Part shown: piece by piece, positions 11,326-22,500 of the stretch
How positions within the stretch are numbered: the first letter of the stretch is position 1
Layout of the letters: each line of letters starts with the position of its first letter
Assembly (NCBI GenBank): GCA_028673005.1
Contig: CM054117.1
Coordinates: 29,856,561-29,920,560, forward strand
Length of the DNA stretch: 64,000 nt
Origin: Tanypteryx hageni
Lineage: Eukaryota > Arthropoda > Insecta > Odonata > Petaluridae
Reading direction: 5' to 3'
Notes under the pieces: generated by a model
Told to the model about the DNA's origin: nothing
The model's database searches: none
The model's input: the letters and a program-made list of their open reading frames with translations, nothing else
Position numbers and translations under genes: made by a program

Positions 11326-12925
11326 TGTATATGAACCTAGCGAAGCTATACAAAAGTTGATAATATCCAAGAGAAACCCGACTGGCGCAATTTCTTAGAA
11401 CGAGAATGGGAAATTCGTTAGAAAAGAGCATGGCATCTCCTAATTGGTTTACCTTCTCCTTTTCATCGAAAATTTTAAATTATGCGGAATCGAGGAGTCG
11501 CCGGATCATGCTTAACTTCTCGGTCTTCGTTCTTACCACTTCAGTAATATTTCTCCTTCCCCTCCCTCACTCCTTTCTTCTCCCTCCCTCTTTCTTCCTT
11601 TCTCCCTCTTGTGACCGTCCTCTTCAGTCGATTGCCATTCCCTTTTCAAATGGCCATCGAGCAGGCACATATTGAATTTGTAACCTTGGCAACCATCGGT
11701 TGAACAACTGACGTTAGATTCAGTCTTTTTGAGGTGGTCGGGTTTAGAGGTGGGGAATGCGGGACGGAAGGAAAAGAGATTTGTTGATAAATAGGAGTTG
11801 GGAAAGATGACGAGCGCTGGAGATGAAGATATCGCTCGAGAGCTGTCTCTCCTTCCGGATCTCGCTCTCTCTCCTATTTTCACTCTCAAACGACTTCAAT
11901 AGAGTTCCGGAGGGAGGAGATGGTAGCTGTGATTTCTCTTTTCACTTACAAACATTCTATTTCTCCAAATGTTCGCCCCACAGGACATTGGACACCGCGA
12001 CGCACACCGCCAGCAAACGAAAAGAGGAAGATTTCTCGAAGGAATACCGCATGAAGCAAAAGAGACTAAAAATAATTCAATTGCCTCCTCAAAAGTCAGG
12101 TCCCACGCTTGAGTACGCTGACGTTCAAAACATGCTAATAAAATCCTTTATAAACGATACTTTTACAGATAAGAGAGTCGAACCAAACTGGATAATACGA
12201 TAAGAATTCTAAAAGATATCGCCCAAATTTACATTAACGGCATTTATAGTTACTGTATATGATTATACGGAAGGATTAGACATTTACAAACAATGATTTA
12301 ATTGTATGACTCGTCTCGTTTATGCAGAACATTTCACCTACGCTGATGATGATACTAAAATTGACATGGGAGAAATACTTAATTGAAATTACATAAAGAA
12401 AGATCTGAGCCGTCTCTCAAATCAATATCGGTACGCATTAATATAAAAATTGAATCTATTTTAGAAGACATTTTAGGATATATTAAGAACTAACATAATA
12501 ATGAAGTAAATATTGCTCATTACTATAAAACAATATGCAGCTTCATTCACAAGAATAATAGAAAATTGGCTTTTAATGGCCCTAATAAGAAAAGAGAAAT
12601 ACTGAGCTTACCTATCTCTGCGATATATGGAGGCGAGAGATCAAAAGAAACTCGAAGCAATCCAGTTTTATCCACTCTCCAAAAGCACAGTTCTTTATTA
12701 AGGTTAATAGGAGGGAGAATGTACATCTCGGAGAATTGTTAGATACGCAGCTCCTTAATAACCCCTTAATGGACTTGAGAGAACATAAAAAAGTATTTTT
12801 CATTAGACCAAATCGACTTTGAAGTGGGAGCCATATAAGGAGCGAGTTAAAATCCGAGTAACCCAATTTGTTTCTCCTTTCCCCGACGTATGCGCCCACT
12901 TCGTTTCACAAAAATCTGCGAAGCA
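11326..12925. other. Spacer with a CT-rich patch, no supported gene
   Basis: A pyrimidine-rich patch lies near 11550-11615. A 126-codon open frame (11823-12203) contains a basic C-terminal half but no domain I recognise and no clear splice context. The remainder to 12925 is AT-rich. I do not call a gene. Confidence 0.35.
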
Positions 12926-12929
12926 TGAC

Positions 12930-12996
12930 GAGGGGCGGAGGGGAGGAGGGGGAGGGGCATGGGGGAGGAAAGGCCGGGGGGGGGGGGGGCGGATGG
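12930..12996 (+). other. Guanine-rich patch with G-quadruplex potential
   Basis: The plus strand carries successive guanine runs: gggg, ggagggg, ggaggggg, ggggg and an unbroken run of 14 guanines near 12977-12990. At least four runs of three or more guanines lie within about 65 bases, which satisfies the usual intramolecular quadruplex pattern. Open frames across it are glycine- or proline-rich artefacts. A long poly-G run is also a common sequencing error site. Confidence 0.7.
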
Positions 12997-12999
12997 AAA

Positions 13000-14275
13000 A
13001 GAGAGAGGTGGCGGAAAGCAAAATCCGGAAACGGCCCGCCCTCTCTCATCCTCTTCCCCACCTCTAAAGACATCGAGGGAGCCCCGGAAACTTCTCAACT
13101 TTACTTAGCCGAGAGCACAGTTGGGTCGCAAACTCTTTTTAGCGGTTTCCTCTCTCTCTCCCTCTTCCCCTTCCTATATCTCTCACACACTCGGATACAT
13201 CAACTTCGGTGGGGCGGAGTTCTCTCTGTATGTCGGCCGTTAAATCTTAACCGGGTTGCTTCCTCCGAGCGAGCCGCCGGTCGATGCCGTTCACTATAAT
13301 GCACGTTCTAAGCGTGAGGGTTAGATCGTATACTGGCCGGCTTTTTAACAAATCCTTATCGTTGGAAAAAATACGGAATCCATTAATATCCGTTCTCGGA
13401 GGGAAAGAGAGGGACTAGGGGGAGGGGGAAAGATGACGGAGGGCCGGTATAAATCACACGGACGCGTGGTTATCCTTCCCGGACTTCCTTCGCCGAGATC
13501 TACCTCGCTCTCTCTTTATCCTTACCCGTAATGGACGGCTATAAGGCTGAGCATTCGCTAAATGCCGGCTTAAAAAGGCAAAAGGAGAGAAATGGGATAT
13601 TAACGAAGGCGGGAATAATAAGCTCCAATTTTACGCAGAGTAGACACAATTAGACAGGATAGCTAACGTTTGTTTTCACAGACAAAAGTGCAGCGGAAAT
13701 ATAGAATACATCGGGAATAAAGTCGATTTCGACGCATATTTCAACGCATTTAAAAAGTCGAAAAAGAAATTACATTCAAACATTTAAGCTGACAAGATTT
13801 CAAAGGTCAACAATTAAAATTAGCAGTATCCCCTTAAGTTGATACAACTATATAATATTCCTATCAGGCAATAAAAACAATATTATGATTATGAAAACAT
13901 CAATATATTGCTAAAAACGCAGTCAGTAGGTTAATGAACAATTGCAATGAACTCAATATCCTTAGTTCTCATAGCTTCACCCGTTTCTGATATCTAAACA
14001 ATAATAATAAAATTGAAGAAATGAAGGGCAGGATAACTTCTTACGCAGTAAAACCGCTTATGAAACTACGTGTATATTTAGATTCGGAGCAATCGAAAAT
14101 GTAACATAAAAAAATACAAATCACCCACCGACACCTTTTAAAATTTCCCCTAAGCTGCATATTCGGATCCAAAAATAAAAGCTGCAACACGGAGAAAGCT
14201 TAGCCACTCCACTTTCAACCAAATCTCTCTAAGACGCGCGGGGACAAATAAAGCAGGGCCTCTATCGCCATTATA
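13000..14275. other. Spacer, nothing recognised
   Basis: GC-moderate with CT-rich patches to about 13560, then AT-rich. No exon, RNA or transposon end could be supported. Confidence 0.4.

Positions 14276-14277
<2 letters not shown>

Positions 14278-14351
<74 letters not shown>
14278..14351. repeat. Compound (TC)n(AT)n microsatellite
   Basis: An uninterrupted CT run from about 14278 to 14310 passes straight into an AT run to about 14351. CT-rich sequence resumes from 14393 to about 14640. The same compound type appears downstream of the RTE element at 17054-17117. Confidence 0.95.
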
Positions 14352-14354
<3 letters not shown>

Positions 14355-14639
14355 TAGTGTATTGCCCGTTATATGACGGATGTATAATAATATTCCCTCC
14401 CTCCTTCTGGCCGTCATTCTCTCCCTCAATCTGTCTCCCTCCCTCTCTCTGCCTCTCTTTTCTCCCACCTTCCCCCTCTCTCATTCTCTCCTGTCTCAAT
14501 CCATAGCTCTCCCTCTTTATCTCTAACCTCCCGTCCTGTTCTAATTCTATGCCTCCCTTACTCTCTATGTACCTTCCATTCTATATCTCTTCCTTCCTAT
14601 CTCCCTTCCCACATCCCCCTCTTTTACTCCACACCTATA

Positions 14640-15246
14640 TAGTCGTTTAGATAAGCAAAAGAATCCTAATTAAATCCCAGTGCCATCAGGATTAAGTAAT
14701 TTCGCGAAAAATCCTGCAATAAGTTAAGGCAATCTATGCACTCGTATATATTACACGTATGAGGGTTGAGATAACAATTGATTCACGAAGTTTAAAAATG
14801 ACGTGGTCGGCAAGGCAAAATCCCGTTTAAAAGTCGATATTTTCCCAAAATATGTGATTTAAATGTTTAATATGAGATATTTCAAACGGTATGCGGAAAA
14901 AGATGAATAGAATAAGAAAGTTCATTAATTTTTCTAAAACAGTTTAAATTTTAAGACCGTACGTAAATCTTTTCTAATTTTAATTTCCAAAAGAATAAAA
15001 GCCTGCAATTTTAAAAGTCGATTTTTATGTGTTATCTTACGGGAAACGGAAATCGCCCCCATGGAGTCGAACTCTGGTCTTTTTTCGTATTTTATTTTAC
15101 GTAATTTAACTTTTGTATCTGAATCTAACATTTCTGCGAAATTTCAACCTTTCATTTAATCGGGATGTTTGTTAAAAACGTGTTAAAATTGTCATTGATA
15201 ACGTCAGCGTTATACACAAACACACACATTTAGGCTTTTATTTTAG
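14640..15246. other. Spacer, nothing recognised
   Basis: AT-rich sequence between the CT-rich patch and the AT microsatellite. No feature supported. Confidence 0.4.
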
Positions 15247-15370
15247 TAATATATATACATATATATATTACTATATATATATATATATTATATATATAGA
15301 TATATAATATATATATAATAATATATAATAATATATATATACTATATATAATAATATATATAATATATAA
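15247..15370. repeat. AT microsatellite at the RTE 5' junction
   Basis: About 120 bases of nearly pure A/T, in irregular TA and TAA steps, end exactly where recognisable RTE sequence begins. With the (TA)n at 17054 this brackets the retrotransposon. Confidence 0.9.
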
Positions 15371-17051
15371 TGGAATTTGTGGTAAAGGAATTATGAATAC
15401 GGATGGGAAGATAGTCTCAGAAACAAAGGATGTAGCACAGGTATGGGAAGAATACATTAAGGAATTATACAGCAAACAGGCAGGAATGGCAAAAATAGAA
15501 CTAGAAAATGAGGAAAACATTGAAGAAGACAACTTAGGACCAAGTATTATGGAGAGCGAAGTAGAAAAGGCAATAGTGGAACTAAAGAAGGGGAAAGCCA
15601 CGAGCAGCGATGGAATACCGGCTGAGATACTTAAAGTCATAGGAACAGAAGGACTAAACGCGATCACGAAATTAATTAATAAGATTTACGACATGGGAGA
15701 GTGGCCTCAGGATTTCCTAGAAGTAACAATGATCCCTCTAAAGAAGAAGCCAAAGGCAATGCAGTGTAAAGATTACAGAACGATAAGCCTTCTGTCACAC
15801 ACATCGAAGATCATCACGAGGATTCTTAAGAAAAGGCTGGAGAAAAAGGCAGAAGAAATAATAGGGGAAGATCAATTCGGTTTCAGAAAAGGACGAGGAA
15901 CTAGAGATGCTATAGGAGTAGTTAGAATCATATCAGAAAGGGCAATAGAATACAGTCAAGATATCTGCGCATGTTTCGTAGACTGGCAGAAGGCCTTTGA
16001 TAGAGTAAATTGGGTAAATTTGATGAAGATATTAAAGGATATAGGTGTAGACTGGAAAGACAGGAGACTGATTATGAATCTATATGAGAATCAAGTTGTA
16101 AAGGTCAGGTTTGAGAATGTGGGCACCTGCGGAATAAATATCGGTAGAGGAGTAAGACAAGGCTGCTGCCTATCGCCAACCCTATTCAATATATATGGAG
16201 AAAGTCTAATGCAAGAAGCTTTAGAAGGCACAGGGGATTTCAAAATTGGAGGAAGGATTATAAGAACAGTAAAATACGCAGATGATCAAGTACTTCTAGC
16301 AAGAAAGGAAGAGGAGCTACAAAAAATGATAAATAGACTAGTGATAACAGGAAGAAAATACGGCATGGAAATAAATACAGAAAAATCCAAGGTCATTCGA
16401 ATATCGGGTAAAGAAGAGAATCTGAACATAACTATTGGGGGAAAGCCATTAGAACAAGTTTCAGAATATAAATACCTTGGAAGTATCATAACACGAGAGG
16501 CAAAATGTACGGATGAGATCAAAACTAGAATAGGAAAAGCAAAGGCAGCTTTCAGAAAAAAGAAACACCTACTTACGGAGGATATAAGGGAAGATATCCG
16601 CAAGAAGTTGATAAAATGCTACGTATGGAGTATAGCATTGTATGGGGCAGAAACATGGACGCTAAGGAAAAATGACATCAAATACTTGGAAAGCTTTGAA
16701 ATGTGGACTTGGAGGAGAATGCTGAAGATAAAATGGACAGATAGGATGAAAAACGATGAAGTGCTACGAAGAATAGGAGAGAAGCGAATGATTGTACAGA
16801 CTATCAGAAAGAGGAAGGCTAACTGGGTTGGACATTACCTGAGGAGAGAGAGTATGATTAAAGACGTGTTAGAAGGAAAACTAGATGGGAAAAGGGAAAG
16901 AGGTAGGAAAAGGTTTCAGCTGTTAGACGATTTGAAAGGGAAAGTGAGTTATCAAGATATGAAGAGGACAGCGGAAAATAGGAGTATATGGAGAACCAGG
17001 TTTAACCAAGAATAATCACGGACCTGTCTACGGACAGACTACCTATGATGA

Positions 17052-17053
<2 letters not shown>
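15369..17053 (+). mobile_element. 5'-truncated RTE/BovB-type non-LTR retrotransposon
   Basis: The element consists of the 3' half of an RTE-clade LINE: an uninterrupted reverse-transcriptase frame, about 25 bases of 3' untranslated sequence, then ATGATGATGATATATA. Short simple-repeat tails instead of poly-A are usual in the RTE clade. The 5' boundary is abrupt at the AT microsatellite and the apurinic endonuclease domain is missing, as in typical LINE 5' truncation. A decayed relative lies on the minus strand at 5880-7150. Confidence 0.88.
15393..17015 (+). CDS. Reverse transcriptase of RTE/BovB-like LINE, N-terminally truncated
   Basis: The 540-residue frame from this ATG is uninterrupted. 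It would copy the element's RNA into DNA at a nicked target. Visible motifs: KGKATSSDGIPAEIL near residues 67-80; RTISLL near 129-134; FGFRKGRGTRDA at 162-173; catalytic motif A FVDWQKAFDRVNW at 195-207 (Asp197); motif B GRGVRQGCCLSPTLFN at 251-266; motif C YADD at 295-298 (Asp297/298); then the thumb and the C-terminal region LYGAETW (416-422) and WTWRRML (438-444) characteristic of the RTE/BovB clade. Full-length family proteins are about 1000 residues with an N-terminal endonuclease, which is absent. The frame stays open upstream of the ATG into the AT repeat, so this ATG is an internal methionine and not the native start. It cannot mobilise itself. The intact frame suggests a relatively recent insertion. 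Confidence 0.92.
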   Translation: MNTDGKIVSETKDVAQVWEEYIKELYSKQAGMAKIELENEENIEEDNLGPSIMESEVEKAIVELKKGKATSSDGIPAEILKVIGTEGLNAITKLINKIYDMGEWPQDFLEVTMIPLKKKPKAMQCKDYRTISLLSHTSKIITRILKKRLEKKAEEIIGEDQFGFRKGRGTRDAIGVVRIISERAIEYSQDICACFVDWQKAFDRVNWVNLMKILKDIGVDWKDRRLIMNLYENQVVKVRFENVGTCGINIGRGVRQGCCLSPTLFNIYGESLMQEALEGTGDFKIGGRIIRTVKYADDQVLLARKEEELQKMINRLVITGRKYGMEINTEKSKVIRISGKEENLNITIGGKPLEQVSEYKYLGSIITREAKCTDEIKTRIGKAKAAFRKKKHLLTEDIREDIRKKLIKCYVWSIALYGAETWTLRKNDIKYLESFEMWTWRRMLKIKWTDRMKNDEVLRRIGEKRMIVQTIRKRKANWVGHYLRRESMIKDVLEGKLDGKRERGRKRFQLLDDLKGKVSYQDMKRTAENRSIWRTRFNQE

Positions 17054-17116
<63 letters not shown>

Positions 17117-17117
17117 A
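17054..17117. repeat. Compound (TA)n(GA)n microsatellite at the RTE 3' end
   Basis: A run of alternating TA to about 17093 is followed by a GA run to about 17117. It directly follows the ATGATGATG tail of the RTE element. Confidence 0.95.
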
Positions 17118-18330
17118 CTCGCCACGAACTGAAAAGGAAAGAAAATTATAGCCGACTTTCTATCTAAAAAAAATATAAAGGTTGAGAATGATAGAGAGAA
17201 AGAAAGAAAGCAAAAGAAGACAGTTTTTATTCTGGATTTTAGTTTGAAAAGTAATCTCGACCTTCAGAGCTGAAAGTTTTGGAAAGACTGACCCTCCGGG
17301 AGGGAGGAGAGAAAGAGGAATGAGAAGAAAGCAGGGGTCGAAAGGGAAAAGTGAAAAGAGAGAGTGAGCGTATGGGAGTTAGGAAGAGAAAGAATGAGGA
17401 AAAGAGGAAGCGAGGAGAGGGTGGAAAAAAATATCTTCCCGTCGGCTTTGGAAGCGGTGACAGTTCGGAGCTGGAGGGGACGTGAGGAGCAAGGGAGGAA
17501 GCTGGACGAGGGGTGTTTATGAGAGGGAGGGGAAGGGGAGGAGAGAGAGAGAGGGGGGAGGGAGGGGGAAGAGGGTGAGGAGGGGGAAGAGCTATAGCAT
17601 GTGCCGCCGCTTGCGGAAGGCTCCGAAGCAGCAGCGCAGTGCGCATTGCAGAACTTCAGGGATAGGCCGAGTTGCCAAGTGTGGAAGAGACTCCTCTAGC
17701 TGCTCTCTCGCCTCATTTTTTTCTCTCCTGCCTAAAAACGGCGACGGAAGAACAGATGGCAATGAAATACTGGAGCTGCATATGAAAATCGATGCGGTTG
17801 GAGTTCGGGGGAGGAAGGACCGGGATGCTACTATGGGGTGAGAGGGAGGCAGCGGTAAGTAGGTAATCGTCTTTAGTAGGGCAAAAAGGGGGTTAAAAAG
17901 TATCTTTTTCCATACAAACTGTTGTTTTGTAAACAGTAAAACATGGCAAGATAACATACGGTGCCACATTTGGAAGTGGCAAGATATAGAGATTTGAGAA
18001 GAAAAAATAGAAATACTTCACTAGCTACACATTAAAAAGCACGAAAAATACGATGAAAGTGGGTGGCATAAAAAACCTATTAAAATATGTATACAATCCA
18101 TCTTCAAGCATATATAAACAACCAAACACATCCACATTAAAGTACACCTTGAAGCATAAGAATGCATACACACATACCGAAATATATTAAGACATTTCTT
18201 TTTGCATGATCATATATATAATTTATTTATTAATGCTTAGGGAAGAGGAAAGATAAATTGGCATAAAACGGCAACTAGGTGAATTATGCCTCTCTCATGA
18301 TGACGGTGGGTTCATCTTGAAAGCTCCTTT
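17118..18330. other. Spacer with a purine-rich tract
   Basis: 17190-17595 is strongly purine-rich on the plus strand (GA-rich, with GGGAGG runs), so its complement gives long pseudo-open frames rich in Ser/Pro/Leu. The rest is AT-rich. Open frames of 119-135 codons here are composition artefacts with no domain. Confidence 0.5.
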
Positions 18331-18340
18331 GTGTGTTGTC

Positions 18341-18416
18341 TCTCCAACACCCCAGCAGTTCTCACCTATTGGAGACTACTGAGTTTCCTTACCTCAACAC
18401 CTGGTTGCCGTGTATG

Positions 18417-18465
<49 letters not shown>

Positions 18466-18585
18466 TTAAGGAAATGAAAAGGTAGTGATGAGGGTGGCAA
18501 CAAGGTGTTGAAGGAAGCCCAGCGGACACTTACCAAGTCGGAGACCAAGTTGGCAGGCTATATATATATATATATATATATATAT
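18341..18585. repeat. Fold-back unit: inverted arms around (TA)n
   Basis: A plus-strand arm containing tcaacacctggttgcc near 18393-18408 is followed by a (TA)n run (about 18424-18462). Then comes a minus-strand arm containing ggcaacaaggtgttga near 18496-18511, whose complement matches the first at 15 of 16 bases. A second (TA)n run follows at about 18559-18585. The arms could fold into a stem with the TA repeat as loop. The minus arm recurs in plus orientation at 19425-19515. Confidence 0.7.
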
Positions 18586-19380
18586 TAGTAAAAGGTGCTT
18601 ACATTTTGCAAGCATTTCATCTCACCTTGAAAAAACATTAATTTTTCAGAGAGATTTTTCATCAATGGAAATATTTTTTAATTCAAAAGATTTCTCCTCT
18701 CTACCGATTTTTTTTCCTTATGGAGAAATAATGGAGTGAAACAAACAGTAAAATTTGAAATTTAAGGAATATTATACTTTTTCCACTTTGACTTTTCTGC
18801 CAAATTTTAAAGTTCTAGCACATTTAGAAGTGGAATAACATTTATCTAATTGTTTAAATTTTAAAATATTTAAAGGCCGCAATAACAATTTCATGGGGAT
18901 ATAGAAATGTGTATTCATTTCATTACAATAAGCTGTAAATAACTTGAAAATTTCAGCTCCCTAGCTTTTCCCGTAGTATCTAAATATTTACCTATTTGAT
19001 TAAACTTTAAGAATTTTTAACTGCCAAACAAATTAAAATATCAAAATTTTTATAATCTCTATTTCGTCATATTACAAATTCTACCTTCAATAAAAATTTC
19101 TGCTCCCTAGCTCATTCGAAAATAATTGAACCTTGAAAATATTTTTAAACAATTGCACATTTTTAGCGGCCGCATTGTTAAACTTTTTCAAGATTTTCGT
19201 TGTTTCTAGTCAGTTTTGCACAAAATACTATCTCTATAAAAAAATTTGACTTTCCAGAACTTCTGGAAGTGCCTAAACATTAGTATCCTCCTATATATAT
19301 GTTATATGTCAACACTCCTCTGTAAGGAACGTCTATATATAACGAATGATACACGAAGGGTCTAAGTCTGAAAATCGTTC
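18586..19380. other. Spacer, nothing recognised
   Basis: AT-rich DNA with repeated mild similarities (phrases such as aaattttaaagttc and gctccctagc recur) but no definable repeat boundary or gene. Confidence 0.4.
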
Positions 19381-19563
19381 GTGTTTTTGTGTGTTTTACG
19401 TGTCCCTTCGACGCCCCCAGCAGCTCGCCAACTTGGTCATCAACTTGGTGTCCACTGGACTTCTATCAACACCTTTTTGCCACCCTCATCACTACCTTGC
19501 GTTTTCCTTAAGATTATATATATATTTTCCTTAAGATATATATATATATATATTATATATATA
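19381..19563 (+). repeat. Second copy of the 18.4-kb arm, with (TA)n tail
   Basis: gccaacttggtc through gccaccctcatcactacctt to ccttaag (about 19425-19515) matches the complement of 18463-18555 closely. Like that copy it runs into (TA)n, at about 19513-19563. The upstream segment with cccccagcagctcgcc also resembles 18351-18369 in direct orientation. Confidence 0.7.
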
Positions 19564-22500
19564 TGCATTCATGTCCAGGCATCACAATGTACATAAACAA
19601 GTCTTACATTTTTATAAGATACGACACGAAAACGCACCAGGAAGTATACCAAACTTGTCAACTGATTCGACGACGTGAAAGAGATTGGAGTGTGGGTATT
19701 GAGGGTGCTGGGAAAGAGAGGAAAAGAAAGAGAGACTTTCGGAGGTGCAGACGGAGAGACGAGGGATAGAAAAATCCACTCGTAACGTTCTTCTGACGGA
19801 AAGTTTGTTCTCCGCTCCCCTCACACCAGAGCTTTTTTAATAGCCTACGGCGGGAGAATAGAGGGGAGGAGAAAGGAGAATCGAGAGGGGGAGGTGAGGG
19901 TACCGGGATTTTTGGTATCCACCGCGCGACTAATGAAGGCCCTGGCTGCTAGCATTCGCCGCATTCCGGGGCTCGCTTCTTGGATTTTTTAATTTTTCGA
20001 ATCCATTTTTCCATTCGGGACTGTTTCTGACGTTTTTTTAAACCATCAAAGGCCAAAGGAATGATACGGGATCGTTGGCACCAACGCTTTGACTGAAAAA
20101 CTACTTTTGTTCCTCGCTGAAACGTCTTTTGATGGCCGATTGCCCACGTCATTTTTAACGAGTTCAGAATGGCACAATTAAAAATCTTCGTCCGTACGCG
20201 AAATTCGTTATAATAGGGATTTGCGGTCTTTCTTGGACTAATTTCTCCCAAATGGATGTCTTATTGTCACATTAAATGGGTGATTATTGTTAAATTAAGA
20301 AAAATTCTCAAACATTTTGGTGAAGCTGCGTTGAAAAGCAAGATGTTGGAACGAACCTTCTCAAGACTCGAGGAATTTTTCGGAAGAGAGAAAGTGGCTG
20401 AGAGAGCCATAATTTCGCAGGCGCCATTATTTCGAAGTCTTCGTTCTTTTAATCGTAAGAACTCATTTGCTCTGATTTCATTATTTCTTAAGATGCTCAT
20501 TAAAATAATACAAAAAGAAATTTTGTGGTCTGAGGCATGTGATACTAAGAAAAATAATATGGAAAGTGACATTTTGAAATTTAATTTTTCCGATTCGTAT
20601 TAAATGTTGAATATAATTCGAACATAAGCTCCAAACCTTTATCAAGGAATTTTCATTTCTGCAGCTGATGTTAATTATGGACATAATGACAGCACCAAAT
20701 CAAGTTAAAAATTATTACAAGGAATTCGATATAAGCTTATAAATGACGAAGGTATTACAAATACAATAAAAAAATATTAAACAATTTTAGGATAAATTTA
20801 TTATTTGAGTCATGGAAACACTAAAAGTACAAAATATAGGAATTATAGTTACTTTCACCCACATTGAAAGTATTCTAATTTGTTAAGCTGCAACCGAAGA
20901 CCGAAGTTAGGTTTATTTTTAATATTTTATATATGCTTAGAAAAAATGCTTTCTCTCGCGATAGGGAGTATGCGTTGCTATATATCTTTCATGCGTATAT
21001 GTATATGTGTTTATATCCAGAAGCAAGGCGGCAAGTTAACTAAAATTACGAAATAATCTTAATCTCTATGAATTAGAAAAGTCCCTTTATTGAGAATGTA
21101 TTGTAATTTGTGCTTTTGTTTTTTATATTACGTATTTTTCGTCATATTTATCTCGTAGTTACATGGTTTTGAATACCTGCAACATTATTTCAAAAGTTTT
21201 CCAGATATCTTCCATACGATTTATACTGGCTAAGATTTATGAAATGCATTCTAAGTACATTTTATCATCTGCTAAAAATTATTTTTAAATTCGCAATTGT
21301 TTTAACATCACGCACAACTAATCATAGCCAAGCAAAAAATAAAATTTTAATTCCATTGTTTAAGAAAATCTTCTGTTCCCCTTCATTTTCCATAATAAAT
21401 GGAAATCCGATCTTTTTCCCTAGAAATTTAAAGCAAAATATTATGGAAAAATTTATTATTGCGGATGCGGTTTAAACCTCTCATTGATGGATATATTACA
21501 TGCAAATTCAGTTTATTTGAATAAATATATAAATTAAAATTGTTTTATTTGAAGACATCATTTTAATTTTGTAATGTATAATATCGATTATCCATGGTAC
21601 GATATATGTTCATTAATAATTTACCTTAATTACTGATTCAATATATTTTTGGAACATATTATTAATACATGCGAAAACGTAGAGGAAATTTACAATTCCA
21701 GATAATAATTGCGGTTAATTCTAATTAAAATGAAAGATCTTTCAAAATTTCGCGGTCTTGCCGGCCATTAATATACGGCTGCGTGCCATAGCGAAATATG
21801 TGATCAAAACATAGATCGTATTTTATGCTAACGCTGTGAATTTTTTTGTCGTTATTTGGTTTTCTATACATATCTTCCCGTAACAATTTATCACACCTTC
21901 TAGTTATGGTATTATATAACGACACGAATCAACGGAATAAAATATTCACTCTCTTGTTTAAATTCCACCATCGAAAATAATCAATAGTCGCCTGTTTATT
22001 TATATCCCGGCGGAGAGTCTAAAATAAGAATATCCTAAAGAAAGGCGGCGCTATTATGGGTGCCGCCGAAAGGAGCGGATTTCCATGAAATTTCTTTCGG
22101 CACAGAAGCGCGTAAGTGGGGATGGGCAACAAAAGATCCAATCAGAGACCCGAACCGCGCGATATCAATCCCAAGATTGCGCTTCGTCCCCTTCTCCTGT
22201 TCACTTATTTTCTCCCTTTTATTCTTTTTCCCCATTTCCCGCTTTATCCTCAGCACCTCACCTCCAATCTCTCAGCCGCCGGACGATCCCCTTTAAAAAC
22301 CTACGGCTGCTTCTAAACCGCTCGCCGCTCTTCATCGCTTCGGCGCAGACTAAAAAGGGTTCGTTTTACCTATTTAAGGGAAAGGCCAGGGAACATACTC
22401 CACACTTCCCGAAACCCGCGAAGGAAAGAGAGCTGTTATGATATCGTTTAAAGAAAACGCTGGCGAAATGACTTTTTCTGACGTCCGCGGCCATTGTTAA

